64,000 bases of DNA from Curtobacterium sp. SGAir0471 (lineage in GTDB: Bacteria; Actinomycetota; Actinomycetes; Actinomycetales; Microbacteriaceae), in the NCBI RefSeq assembly GCF_005490985.1, contig NZ_CP027869.1:1426001-1490000 (forward strand). Reading direction: 5' to 3'. Position numbers and translations under genes: made by a program. Under the pieces are notes generated by a model, which was not told the DNA's origin, ran no database searches, and saw only the letters and a list, made by a program, of their open reading frames with translations. Shown piece by piece: positions 53,336 through 61,002 of this stretch; the first letter of the stretch is position 1, and the number at the start of each line of letters is the position of its first letter.

Positions 53336-54561
53336 AGGATCGCTCCGCTCATCAGGGCCAGTGCGGCGTCGTTCTGCAGGAGCCGGTCGTTGCTCACCAT
53401 GACGGCGGCTCCGTGGGCGTCCCGGAGGTGTCGGGCGGTGCTCAGCGGCCCGGAGGCGGCGTAGCCGGCGATGCCGACGACGCGCATCGCCGCCGTCACG
53501 ATGTCGACGACCCGCTCGGACGCGGCGACCTTGAGGGCGTTCGCGGCGAGCGCGGACGCCGGGGACTCGAGCACGGACGGGTCGTCGGCTGCCCGGTCGA
53601 ACCGCTCCGCCGCGTGGCGCACGGCATCGGCGAGGGTCTGCAGCTCCACGAGGAGCTCGGCGAGCCGGAGGGCCCCGGGCGGGGTCGTCCCGACGGCGGC
53701 CCGGGCCTGCTTCCGGACCGCGCTGCGGGCACGGTCCGCAGCCGCAGCAGCGATGCCGGTCCACACGGACGCCCAGAGGACGTGCGAGACCGGCAGGACG
53801 GTCTGCGCCGAGATCGTGGCGTAGTCGTCGCGGAGCACCCGGTCCTCGTGCGTCTCGGCGTCGAGCACCCACCCGTGGCTGCACGTGCCGCGGAGCCCGA
53901 GGGTGTCCCACGTGGACGTCTGCGTCAGCGTCGTGTCCTCGGGCAGGCAGACGACCAGCCGCTGGTCCGAGGGGGCGGCGTCCGGGTGACGGCGTGCGGT
54001 GACGAACACGGCGTCGGCCTCGGTCGCGTAGGAGATCACCGGGGCCTCCTTGTGGAGGTGGATCCGGCCGGCCGCCGACGGCTCGACGGCGCAGGTGCTC
54101 CGTCGGGCGTCGCCGCCGATGCCCTTCTCGGTCGTCGAGGAGGCCACGAGTGCCCCCGCCAGCACCGCCTCGGTCATCGCGGTGATGCCGAGCCCCACGC
54201 CGCCGTGCCGCCAGAGCGCCATTGCCTGTCCGTGGTGCATCGCGAACACCATCCCGGTCGCCGCGCAGGCGCTCCCGAGGGTCGTCGCGATCGCGGAGAG
54301 CTCGGTGAGGGTCGCCCCCTCGCCGCCGAGCGCGGTCGGCACCGCCGCCGCCAGGAGTCCGTGCTCCTTCATGGCGGCGATCGCCTCGCGCGGGGGACGG
54401 GCGTGACGGTCGACCTCGTCGGCGTGGCGTGCGGCGACCTCGGCGACGCGTGCTGCGCGGGCGGCGAACCGGTCGGGCGTCGCGGCGCCGGCCGGCGCCC
54501 CGGCCGCGGTCGACCCGGTGCCGGTGCCGGTGCCGTCGTCGGTCAGCAGACGGCTGGTCAC
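53332..54561 (-). CDS. Acyl-CoA dehydrogenase-like flavoprotein of the carrier-protein operon
   Basis: A 409-residue protein with the acyl-CoA dehydrogenase fold. The N-terminal helical domain has FAARAARVAEVAARHADEVD and HGLLAAAVPTALGGEGATL, the beta domain ASSTTEKGIGGDARRST, and the C-terminal helical bundle RAVVGIAGY-like AAMRVVGIAGYAASG. At the C-terminal place where many ACADs have YEGT with the catalytic Glu, this protein reads VMVSNDRLLQ, so the base is absent or elsewhere. Adjacent acyl-CoA dehydrogenase genes also accompany amino acid:[carrier protein] ligases in rhizobia. The substrate may be an aminoacyl thioester on the carrier (inference). GTG 54561 overlaps the carrier-gene stop. 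Confidence 0.86.
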   Translation of the reverse strand: MTSRLLTDDGTGTGTGSTAAGAPAGAATPDRFAARAARVAEVAARHADEVDRHARPPREAIAAMKEHGLLAAAVPTALGGEGATLTELSAIATTLGSACAATGMVFAMHHGQAMALWRHGGVGLGITAMTEAVLAGALVASSTTEKGIGGDARRSTCAVEPSAAGRIHLHKEAPVISYATEADAVFVTARRHPDAAPSDQRLVVCLPEDTTLTQTSTWDTLGLRGTCSHGWVLDAETHEDRVLRDDYATISAQTVLPVSHVLWASVWTGIAAAAADRARSAVRKQARAAVGTTPPGALRLAELLVELQTLADAVRHAAERFDRAADDPSVLESPASALAANALKVAASERVVDIVTAAMRVVGIAGYAASGPLSTARHLRDAHGAAVMVSNDRLLQNDAALALMSGAIL

Positions 54562-54845
54562 GCCGCGGCCCCTGCTGCGGCCGCGATCGACTCGATCGTG
54601 GCGAACGTCGACCGGTGCAGCAGGGCGTCCGGGAACTCCACGTCGAGTTCGTCCTCGACCGCGAGCATCACGTTCACGGTGGCGTGCGAGGTGAGCCCGA
54701 GGACGTAGAGGTCGGCGATCGACGCGACGTCCGACGCGTCGACGGTGAGGTGTCCGTGCTCGGCGAGGGCCCGTCGGACGGCCTGCTCGGCGCGGGGTGC
54801 GGCGAGGGCGACGGAGGGGGATGCGGAGGTCGGGTCCTGGTGCAT
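54558..54845 (-). CDS. Stand-alone carrier protein for aminoacylation
   Basis: A 95-residue carrier protein. The phosphopantetheine Ser is Ser53 in YVLGLTSHATVNVMLAVEDE; the next residues DVEFPDALLHRSTFATIESI follow the pattern of carriers served by amino acid:[carrier protein] ligases (GLSS/GLTS with ASV and EFPD..L.R..F.SI) rather than fatty-acid ACP (DSIS). It is unlike acpP at 42666. A minus-strand -10 TAGGGT (54853-54858) lies seven bases before ATG 54845, so this is the first, leaderless gene of the four-gene operon. Confidence 0.88.
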   Translation of the reverse strand: MHQDPTSASPSVALAAPRAEQAVRRALAEHGHLTVDASDVASIADLYVLGLTSHATVNVMLAVEDELDVEFPDALLHRSTFATIESIAAAAGAAA

Positions 54846-54852
54846 GTGAGCA

Positions 54853-54858
54853 ACCCTA
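54853..54858 (-). promoter_or_regulatory. -10 box of the aminoacyl-carrier operon
   Basis: TAGGGT on the minus strand, seven bases before ATG 54845. TTTTCC about 16 nt further upstream could be a weak -35. Confidence 0.55.
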
Positions 54859-54960
54859 GGGAGGGTGCGGACCCGGAAAACCGCCGTGCCGGTGCGTGAT
54901 CCCGCACGTGCTCCGCAAGGTGGGCCGGGTCCCGCAGGCCGGCACCGGACCGGCGGTCGG

Positions 54961-55338
54961 TCAGCGCTCGGCGAGCGCGACGGCGGTCGCGACCGCCAGC
55001 CCCCGTTCGTGTGACAGGGACACCGCGACGGGGCCGCACCCGAGGGCGGCGGCGAGCTCGGCGGCGCGCCCGGACAGCTCGACGACCGGTGCACCGGCGG
55101 CGTCCAGCACCACCGCGACGTCGGTCGGCGGGACCGCGTCGTCCGGCGCGGGACGCAGGAGCTTCAGGACGGCCTCCTTGCCGGCGAACCGGGCCGCGAG
55201 GCGCTCGGGGTCGTCGCCGCAGTCGGCCCGCTCCCGTTCGGTGAACACCCGCGACAGGTAGCGCTCGCCGTGGGCGGTGATGCCGGCGACCACGTCCTCG
55301 ACCGCGGCGAGGTCGGTGCCGGTCCGGATGGTCGTCAT
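54961..55338 (-). CDS. acpS: AcpS-type phosphopantetheinyl transferase
   Basis: A 125-residue holo-ACP synthase. Motifs are TGTDLAAVEDV (Mg-binding Asp), YLSRVFTERERADC, LAARFAGKEAVLKLL (catalytic Lys, metal Glu) and VSLSHERGLAVATAV. It attaches 4'-phosphopantetheine from CoA to carrier Ser residues. It lies 115 nt upstream of the stand-alone carrier gene on the same strand with its own promoter (TACGCT, 55345-55350, six bases from ATG 55338). It may serve that carrier, the fatty-acid ACP or both. A longer reading frame to 55551 has no start support. Confidence 0.9.
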   Translation of the reverse strand: MTTIRTGTDLAAVEDVVAGITAHGERYLSRVFTERERADCGDDPERLAARFAGKEAVLKLLRPAPDDAVPPTDVAVVLDAAGAPVVELSGRAAELAAALGCGPVAVSLSHERGLAVATAVALAER

Positions 55339-55468
55339 GGACGAAGCGTACGGTGCCCGGCGCGCTGCGACCGGGCAGGCCGCGACGACACGGCCGCGTC
55401 CGCGGCGACACTGCCGCGCCGCCGCGGCTGCGGCGCCGGCCGTGGGCCCACCGCCGGCTGCGGGACCG

Positions 55469-56101
55469 TCAGCGGTACTGCGGCGGCCAGTCGAAGGGTG
55501 CGGGCAGGTGCGGCACCTCGCCGATCGTCGTGACGGCGAGGACGACCTCACGCCGGTTCGTCAGCTCGATCGACCGCGGGTTGCCGAGGTACCGGTGGCC
55601 GTCGACCCACACCGTGAGCTCACCGCGCAGTCCGCCGACGTGCCCCGCGCCGAGCGAGACGTCCCACTCGTCGAAGAACTGCCCGAGCGTGAAGGGCTGC
55701 CGGGTGGGCGACTCGACGTGCAGGATGCCGGAGGTGTCGTGCGTGTGCAGCTCGGCGGCGAACCGCTCCCGCGACGAGTGCCCGACGTTCCCGGGCACGG
55801 TCACCGGCGTCGACCCGTCCAGGATCGTCAGGTGGGTGTGCACGTGCTCGGCGAGCGGCTCGCCCCACACGTTCCGCAGTCCGGCCGCCTCGGCACGCGC
55901 CTGCAGGTCGGTCGGTGCCGGCCAGGGAGGCGCGGTGCGGGTCGTCCCCGCAGCCGGCGCCGTGCAGAGCGCGAGCAGGACGACGGCCACCGCCGCCACG
56001 AGCGTCACGACGACGCTGCGGGGTGCCGTCCTTCCACCCCCGCGCGCTCCGGGGCGGCGTCCGCGCCCCGGACGGCGATCCACGCCGGCCGTGCGGGTCA
56101 C
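55469..56101 (-). CDS. Membrane-anchored His-rich extracytoplasmic protein, unknown function
   Basis: A 210-residue protein with an Arg-rich cytoplasmic N-terminus, one hydrophobic anchor (about 30-50) and an outside domain rich in ordered His residues: EHVHTHLTIL, ELHTHDTSGILHVESPT and FTLGQFFDEWDVSLG. The paired His motifs suggest metal binding. This domain is also found in other actinobacterial membrane proteins but I know no tested function. GTG 56101 overlaps the aldo/keto reductase stop. Residues TRTAPPWPAP are encoded by a repeat copy (55925-55941) identical to the palindrome arm at 13811. Confidence 0.8.
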   Translation of the reverse strand: MTRTAGVDRRPGRGRRPGARGGGRTAPRSVVVTLVAAVAVVLLALCTAPAAGTTRTAPPWPAPTDLQARAEAAGLRNVWGEPLAEHVHTHLTILDGSTPVTVPGNVGHSSRERFAAELHTHDTSGILHVESPTRQPFTLGQFFDEWDVSLGAGHVGGLRGELTVWVDGHRYLGNPRSIELTNRREVVLAVTTIGEVPHLPAPFDWPPQYR

Positions 56102-57093
56102 CACTTGTCGTGCACGGTGGCGCGGAACCACCGGTCGTAGAGCTCGTGCACGGTGGTGTCGAGGCTGCCCAGGTCGAGGGCGCCGCCGGCGAGCAGGTCC
56201 GCCGCGCCGGCGTTGGAGCGTGCCTGCTCGGGGTTCCGCGCGCCGGGGATGGCGGCGGTCACGCCGTCCTGCGCGACGATCCAGGCCAGCGCCGCCTGCG
56301 GGACCGAGACGCCGTCGGGCAGGGCGGCGGCGAACGCCTGCGCTGCCTGCACGCCGTCCGCGAAGTCGACGCCGCTGAAGGTCTCGCCCTGGTCGAACGC
56401 CTCGCCGTGGCGGTTGTAGTTGCGGTGGTCGCCCTCGCTGAAGGTGGTCTCGGTCGTGTACTTCCCGGAGAGCAGCCCCGATGCCAGCGGGACGCGCGCG
56501 AGGATGCCGACACCGGCCTCCCGGGCCGCCGGCAGCACGCGGTCCAGCGGCTTGAGGCGGAACGCGTTGAGGATGACCTGCACGCTCGCGACGTGCGGCC
56601 GGGCGATCGCGGTGAGCGCCTGGTCGGCGGTCTCGACGGAGACGCCGTAGGCGGCGATCGACCCGTCCGCCACGAGCGCGTCGAGGGCGTCGTACACGGC
56701 GTCGTCCTCGAACACGGCGGTGGGCGGGCAGTGCAGCTGCACGAGGTCGAGGGTGTCCTGCCCGAGGTTGCGGCGGGAGCGGTCGACCCACTCGCGGAAG
56801 TTCGTCGCGACGTAGTTGGCCGGGACCTGCTCGGCGCGGCGGCCCATCTTCGTCGTGACCGTCAGCGGCACGTCCGGGTTCGCCCGACGCCAGGCCCCGA
56901 TGAGCTGCTCGCTGCGACCGTCGCCGTACACGTCGGCGGTGTCGAAGAGGGTGACGCCGGACTGGACCGAGGCGTCCATCACGGCGGCGGCGTCCTGCTC
57001 GCTGACGGGGCCCCAGTCACCGCCGAACTGCCAGGTGCCGAGGCCGACGACGGACACGGAGCGGCCGGTGCGGCCGAGGGTGCGACTCTGCAT
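56098..57093 (-). CDS. Aldo/keto reductase
   Basis: A 331-residue NADPH-dependent TIM-barrel reductase. The catalytic tetrad is Asp and Tyr in LFDTADVYGDGRSEQ, Lys in TVTTKMGRR and His in DLVQLHCPP. ATG 57093 is seven bases after the minus-strand -10 TACGGT (57101-57106), so the mRNA is probably leaderless. It is coupled to the His-rich protein. Substrate is unknown. Confidence 0.94.
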   Translation of the reverse strand: MQSRTLGRTGRSVSVVGLGTWQFGGDWGPVSEQDAAAVMDASVQSGVTLFDTADVYGDGRSEQLIGAWRRANPDVPLTVTTKMGRRAEQVPANYVATNFREWVDRSRRNLGQDTLDLVQLHCPPTAVFEDDAVYDALDALVADGSIAAYGVSVETADQALTAIARPHVASVQVILNAFRLKPLDRVLPAAREAGVGILARVPLASGLLSGKYTTETTFSEGDHRNYNRHGEAFDQGETFSGVDFADGVQAAQAFAAALPDGVSVPQAALAWIVAQDGVTAAIPGARNPEQARSNAGAADLLAGGALDLGSLDTTVHELYDRWFRATVHDKW

Positions 57094-57214
57094 GTCGCCC
57101 ACCGTAGTCACGGCGGCCGCGGACGGCCCGGGACGGTCGCCTCGGCGCGGGAGCGCGGTGCGTGCTCGCCGATCAGGCCCCGTCGGTGAGGACCCGCCGG
57201 TCAGGCCCCGTCGG

Positions 57215-57757
57215 TCACGACTCGGTCGGATGCGGTTCGGTGGCGACACCGCGGCGGAGCAGAGCCCGGGCGGCGCGGGCGCGCGGGATGACCCAGAGGG
57301 CGGACCAGGCCCCGATACCGAGCCAGAGCGTGACGAGCATCCCGGTCAGGAGCGGGCCGTGCTGGTCGGCCATCGAGAGCGTCATGGCGGTCCACAGCAC
57401 GCAGAGCACGATCTTGCCCCAGCCCGCGCCCTCGCGGTCGGCCTGCGCCTGGAGCGCCGGGATCCACTCGTCGGCCGTCACCCCGGGCGGCACGCGCCGG
57501 TCCGCGATCCACCGCTGCACGGCCACCGACCGTTCGTAGCCGCCGGCGGCACGCCACGAGCGCAGCTGCGTCCAGACGCCGATCGCCGCGCCGACGACCC
57601 CGGCGGGCACCCCGACGCCGACGAGCAGCGCCGTGGTGGTCGTCACCCACGACGACGCGACGAGCACGGCGAGCACCACGCCGAAGGCGGCACCCGCCCC
57701 CGCGTTGCCGAGCAGCCGCAGCCGCCCGGCCTCGTCCACCACGCCGACACCGTCCAC
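57215..57757 (-). CDS. Four-span membrane protein, unknown function
   Basis: A 180-residue protein with two hydrophobic pairs (about 20-62 and 115-160) separated by a hydrophilic loop with GYERSVAVQRWIADRRVPPGVTADEW-like sequence (loop about 75-110). The start GTG 57757 is chosen because the minus-strand -10 TACGGT (57765-57770) is seven bases upstream. I do not recognise the family. A GTCAGGCCCCGTCGGT tandem lies just past the stop. Confidence 0.75.
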   Translation of the reverse strand: MDGVGVVDEAGRLRLLGNAGAGAAFGVVLAVLVASSWVTTTTALLVGVGVPAGVVGAAIGVWTQLRSWRAAGGYERSVAVQRWIADRRVPPGVTADEWIPALQAQADREGAGWGKIVLCVLWTAMTLSMADQHGPLLTGMLVTLWLGIGAWSALWVIPRARAARALLRRGVATEPHPTES

Positions 57758-57819
57758 GCCGACGACCGTACCCGCGTCGTGCGACGGTGCGCTGCGAGCG
57801 CGTCTGGATCCGGGTGGGG

Positions 57820-57825
57820 CATGAT
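57820..57825 (+). promoter_or_regulatory. -10 box of acyl-CoA synthetase gene (leaderless)
   Basis: CATGAT, six bases before GTG 57832. It is divergent from the promoter of the four-span membrane protein 50 nt away. Confidence 0.45.
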
Positions 57826-57831
57826 CGACCG

Positions 57832-59595
57832 GTGTCCTCCCTGAACCCGACCACGGTCTACCGTGCCGCCCGCGACGAGCTGCTCGCCGTCCTCGACGAG
57901 CCCGATGCCGCACGCGCCGAGGCCGCTCGACGGGCCTTCCGCTGGCCGGACCTGGGCGGGACGTTCAACTGGGCGACGGACTGGTTCGACGTCGTCGCCC
58001 GCGGGAACGACCGCGTGGCGCTCTGGATCGTCGACGAGGACGGCGGATCCCGCACGACCTACGCCGAGATGGCCGCCCGGTCGGACCGGCTCGCCGTGCA
58101 CCTGGACCGGCTGGGCGTCCGGAAGGGGGACCACGTGCTCCTCATGCTCGGCAACCAGCTCGAGCTCTGGGAGACGATGCTCGCGGTGATGAAGCTCGGC
58201 GCGGTGATCCTGCCGACGTCGACCATGCTCGACACCGCCGACCTGCAGGACCGCATCGACCGCGGCGGTGTGGCGCACGTGGTGACGAACCAGGGCGAGA
58301 CGCCGAAGTTCGACGGCGTCACCGGTGCCCCCTCGCGCATCGTCGTCGGGGGAGCGGTGACGGGGTGGACGACCTACCCGGACGACCTCGGCGACCCCGC
58401 ACCGGCGGACGAGGTGCGGCCCGTCGTGACGACCAGCACCGACGACCCCTGCCTGGTGTACTTCACGTCGGGCACCACCTCGCGGCCGAAGATGGTCGTG
58501 CACACGCAGGCGTCCTACCCGGTCGGCCACCTGAGCACGATGCACTGGCTCGGACTGCGCCCCGGCGACGTGCACCTGGCGATCAGCTCGCCCGGCTGGG
58601 GCAAGCACGCCTGGAGCTGCTTCTTCGCGCCGTGGATCGCCGAGGCGACCGTCTTCGTGTACGACACCCCGCGGTTCGACCCCGCCGGGCTCCTCGCACA
58701 GCTCGACGAGGCCGGGGTCGACACCTTCTGCGCACCGCCGACCGCCTGGCGGATGCTGCTGCAGGCCGACCTCGGACCGAGGCCGCGTGCCCTGCGCGAG
58801 GTGGTGTCGGCCGGCGAGCCGCTGAACCCCGAGGTGATCGCCCGCGTGCAGGCGGCCTGGGGCCTGACGATCCGTGACGGCTACGGCCAGACCGAGACCA
58901 CGGCGATCATCGGCAACGTGCCGGCCGCTGCCGTGACGCCCGGCGCGATGGGGCGCCCGCTGCCCGGCGTCGCCGTGACGCTGCTCGACCCGGTGACCGG
59001 CCGTGCCGGCGACGAGGGGGAGGTCTGCCTCGACCTGACCGAGCGACCGACGAACCTGATGGCCGGGTACCTCGGCGACCCGGAGCGCACTGCAGACGCG
59101 GTGCGGGACGGCTTCTTCCACACCGGCGACATCGCGAGCCGCGACGCCGACGGGCAGCTCACCTTCATCGGCCGGACCGACGACGTGTTCAAGTCGTCCG
59201 ACTACAAGGTGTCGCCGTTCGAGGTCGAGAGCGCCCTCCTCCAGCACGCCGCCGTCGCCGAGAGCGCCGTCGTCCCCGCACCGGACGATGCCCGACTGAA
59301 CGTGGTCAAGGCGTACGTCACGCTCGCCGCCGGGTGGGAGCCGTCCGCCGAGACCGCCCGCGCGGTGCTCGAGCACGCGCGGGTCGCGCTCCCGGCGTAC
59401 GCCCGGGTCCGCCGGGTCGAGTTCGGGCAGCTGCCGAAGACGATCTCGGGCAAGATCCGCCGGGTCGAGCTCCGCGAGCGCGAGGAGGCCGCGGCATCGG
59501 CCGGCACGCCGGTCGAGGGGGAGTGGCGGGACGATCAGTTCCCGGAGCTCCGGTCGGTCGGCCGCGCTCAGGCGACGCGGAAGAAGTCGCCGTAG
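57832..59595 (+). CDS. AMP-dependent acyl-CoA synthetase (medium-chain/acetyl-CoA-synthetase-like)
   Basis: A 587-residue adenylate-forming enzyme that makes acyl-AMP and then acyl-CoA. P-loop YFTSGTTSRPKMVVHTQ, A5 GYGQTETT, A7 DGFFHTGDIASRD, A8 GRTDDVFKSSDYKVSPFE and A10 PKTISGKIRRVELR with the catalytic Lys are all intact. The MVVHTQ and SSDYKVSPFE forms resemble medium-chain and benzoate-type synthetases. GTG 57832 is preferred over the open frame start at 57787, since CATGAT ends six bases before it. The last 28 nt overlap a small minus-strand gene. Confidence 0.92.
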   Translation: MSSLNPTTVYRAARDELLAVLDEPDAARAEAARRAFRWPDLGGTFNWATDWFDVVARGNDRVALWIVDEDGGSRTTYAEMAARSDRLAVHLDRLGVRKGDHVLLMLGNQLELWETMLAVMKLGAVILPTSTMLDTADLQDRIDRGGVAHVVTNQGETPKFDGVTGAPSRIVVGGAVTGWTTYPDDLGDPAPADEVRPVVTTSTDDPCLVYFTSGTTSRPKMVVHTQASYPVGHLSTMHWLGLRPGDVHLAISSPGWGKHAWSCFFAPWIAEATVFVYDTPRFDPAGLLAQLDEAGVDTFCAPPTAWRMLLQADLGPRPRALREVVSAGEPLNPEVIARVQAAWGLTIRDGYGQTETTAIIGNVPAAAVTPGAMGRPLPGVAVTLLDPVTGRAGDEGEVCLDLTERPTNLMAGYLGDPERTADAVRDGFFHTGDIASRDADGQLTFIGRTDDVFKSSDYKVSPFEVESALLQHAAVAESAVVPAPDDARLNVVKAYVTLAAGWEPSAETARAVLEHARVALPAYARVRRVEFGQLPKTISGKIRRVELREREEAAASAGTPVEGEWRDDQFPELRSVGRAQATRKKSP

Positions 59596-59738
59596 GTCGG
59601 CTCGGGCGGGACCGCACCGTGCGTGCGGTGGTGCACGAGGGCGTCGATCTCGTCGGGGTGCCGCAGCCCGCGGCGGTGCCACTCGTGCGGGTGGCGCTGG
59701 AGCTCGCGGAGTTCGGTGGCGGTGCGCATCGTGCTCAC
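59568..59738 (-). CDS. Small hypothetical protein (56 aa)
   Basis: A short reading frame below usual cut-offs. The product starts STMRTATELRELQRHPHEW and ends PEPTYGDFFRVA; it is His- and Arg-rich with no membrane segment. GTG 59738 overlaps the stop of the upstream small gene by four bases (GTGA), the coupling seen at most real gene pairs here. It overlaps the acyl-CoA synthetase end tail to tail. Family not recognised. Confidence 0.6.
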   Translation of the reverse strand: MSTMRTATELRELQRHPHEWHRRGLRHPDEIDALVHHRTHGAVPPEPTYGDFFRVA

Positions 59739-59884
59739 GCCCCGAGGGTGACGACGGTGACGGCGGCGGTGGCGACGGTCACGGCGACGATGCCGAGGCC
59801 CGTGGCGACGGTGGCGAGGAGCCGTCCACGGGCGGCCTCCCGGACCTCGGAGAACTGCGAGTGCGTCGCGTCGATGGTGCTCAT
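59735..59884 (-). CDS. Small single-span membrane protein (49 aa)
   Basis: ATG 59884 is preceded by GGAAGGG with correct spacing. The N-terminal 20 residues are polar (THSQFSEVREAARGRLL), followed by one long Ala/Val/Thr hydrophobic segment to the C-terminus (GLGIVAVTVATAAVTVVTLGA). It forms an overlapping pair with the 56-residue gene. The pair lies downstream of a MarR regulator and its putative operator. Function unknown. Confidence 0.65.
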   Translation of the reverse strand: MSTIDATHSQFSEVREAARGRLLATVATGLGIVAVTVATAAVTVVTLGA

Positions 59885-59951
59885 GGCCGGCCCTTCCCGT
59901 GCGGTTGATCGTCGCCGATCGGTGACTGGGTCCAGCTTGCTCCGGTTTCTC

Positions 59952-59966
59952 TAGTTTGTCTAACTA
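59952..59966. promoter_or_regulatory. Candidate MarR operator
   Basis: TAGTTTGTCTAACTA is an inverted repeat (TAGTT/AACTA, 5-nt centre) in an unusually A/T-rich stretch. It includes the MarR stop codon and stands upstream of the two small minus-strand genes. Shape and location fit a MarR site; this is inference. Confidence 0.45.
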
Positions 59967-60557
59967 CCGACTTGGATGCGTACGCATATCGGCCATCGCA
60001 CCGGGCTGATCAGCGCTGCTGACCCCGGCACCGGGGCGGTCGGCGCCGTCCGCCTCGTCGGCAGGGGAGTCGGCGCCCATCGCGTCGATCACCTCGGCGA
60101 AGAACGTCTGCATCTCGGCCACGGTCTGCGGTGACAGTCGGTCCGCCGCAGCGATCATGCGAGCGTGGACGTCGGTGAGCTCGGACCGGACCTCGTCGTC
60201 GCTGTGCACCGTCGCGACGAGGATCGCTCCGCGTCCGTCGGTCGGGTCCGCACGGCGCTCCGCATGGCCGCTGGCCACCAGTCGCTTCACGACGGCGGTG
60301 GTCGACGCCGACGTGATGCCGAGGTGAGCGGTCAGGTCGCCCGGGCGCACCGTGCGCCCCTGTTCGGCCGCCCGCAGCAGGAAGCGGACGGCCTCCATGT
60401 CGGTCGCGTTCATGCCCATCGAGCGGCGCTTGCGCTCGCGCATCGCCACCTCGGCAGCCCGGTAGCGGCGCATCGTCGTGAGCAGCTCGACACCGGTCCT
60501 GGCGGGCCGGTCCGGGTACCAGTACCCGGACGCCCCGTGCGTGCCGTCCTCGGTCAT
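59964..60557 (-). CDS. MarR-family transcriptional regulator
   Basis: A 197-residue winged-helix regulator. The helix-turn-helix lies at about 75-110 (PGDLTAHLGITSASTTAVVKRLVASGHAER) and the wing has DPTDGRGAILV. AGGAGG precedes ATG 60557. It is divergent from an acyl-CoA synthetase gene across 445 nt; MarR proteins often sense aromatic acids or acyl-CoA thioesters, so control of the synthetase is plausible. The C-terminal 35 residues are Asp/Ala-rich. Confidence 0.93.
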   Translation of the reverse strand: MTEDGTHGASGYWYPDRPARTGVELLTTMRRYRAAEVAMRERKRRSMGMNATDMEAVRFLLRAAEQGRTVRPGDLTAHLGITSASTTAVVKRLVASGHAERRADPTDGRGAILVATVHSDDEVRSELTDVHARMIAAADRLSPQTVAEMQTFFAEVIDAMGADSPADEADGADRPGAGVSSADQPGAMADMRTHPSR

Positions 60558-61002
60558 CGCAGCCTCCTCACGTCGTCGGATCGACAGTACCGAGCCGTGG
60601 CGGCGGGCTGGGGGACAACGGGGTACGGGACGGACGGGAGGCGCGGGGCGGACCCGCCACGGGCCTCCCGTCCGTCGTCGGGTGCCCCGTTCGCGGGGCC
60701 GGTCGGGCGCGCAGGCGCGCCTCGGCTCGAACGCGCAGGCGAGCGGCGGGAGACGGCGGCCGATCCGTGACCCGAACACAGACCGGCCGCCCGTGCCGTG
60801 GTGCCTGACCCGCACCACGACGGTTCGATTGAACACGATCCTGCTGGGAGCGCAAGCCCACAGCCGCTCCGCGCAGCGCGCGCAGCCGACGTCCAGGTGC
60901 CGCGATCGCGGTGGCACGCCCGGAGGCCCGCATCCGGTCCGCAGGCAGCCCGGAGCCGTAGGCTCCGTGAGGAGAACTCGTCACGGGAGACGGAAGGCCG
61001 GC
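60558..61002. other. MarR / acyl-CoA synthetase divergent spacer
   Basis: No gene seen in 445 nt. It contains the CGGACGGGAGGC palindrome (60631-60674), the inverted repeat CGTGGTGC-N7-GCACCACG (60797-60819), GTTCGATTGAAC at 60823-60834, and a -10-like TAGGCT near 60959. The two inverted repeats are candidate regulator sites. Confidence 0.6.
60631..60674. repeat. GGGAGGC palindrome, 12-bp arms
   Basis: CGGACGGGAGGC (60631-60642) and GCCTCCCGTCCG (60663-60674) form a perfect 12-bp stem around a GC-rich centre. Unlike other copies it lies upstream of two divergent genes, not behind one. Confidence 0.88.
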
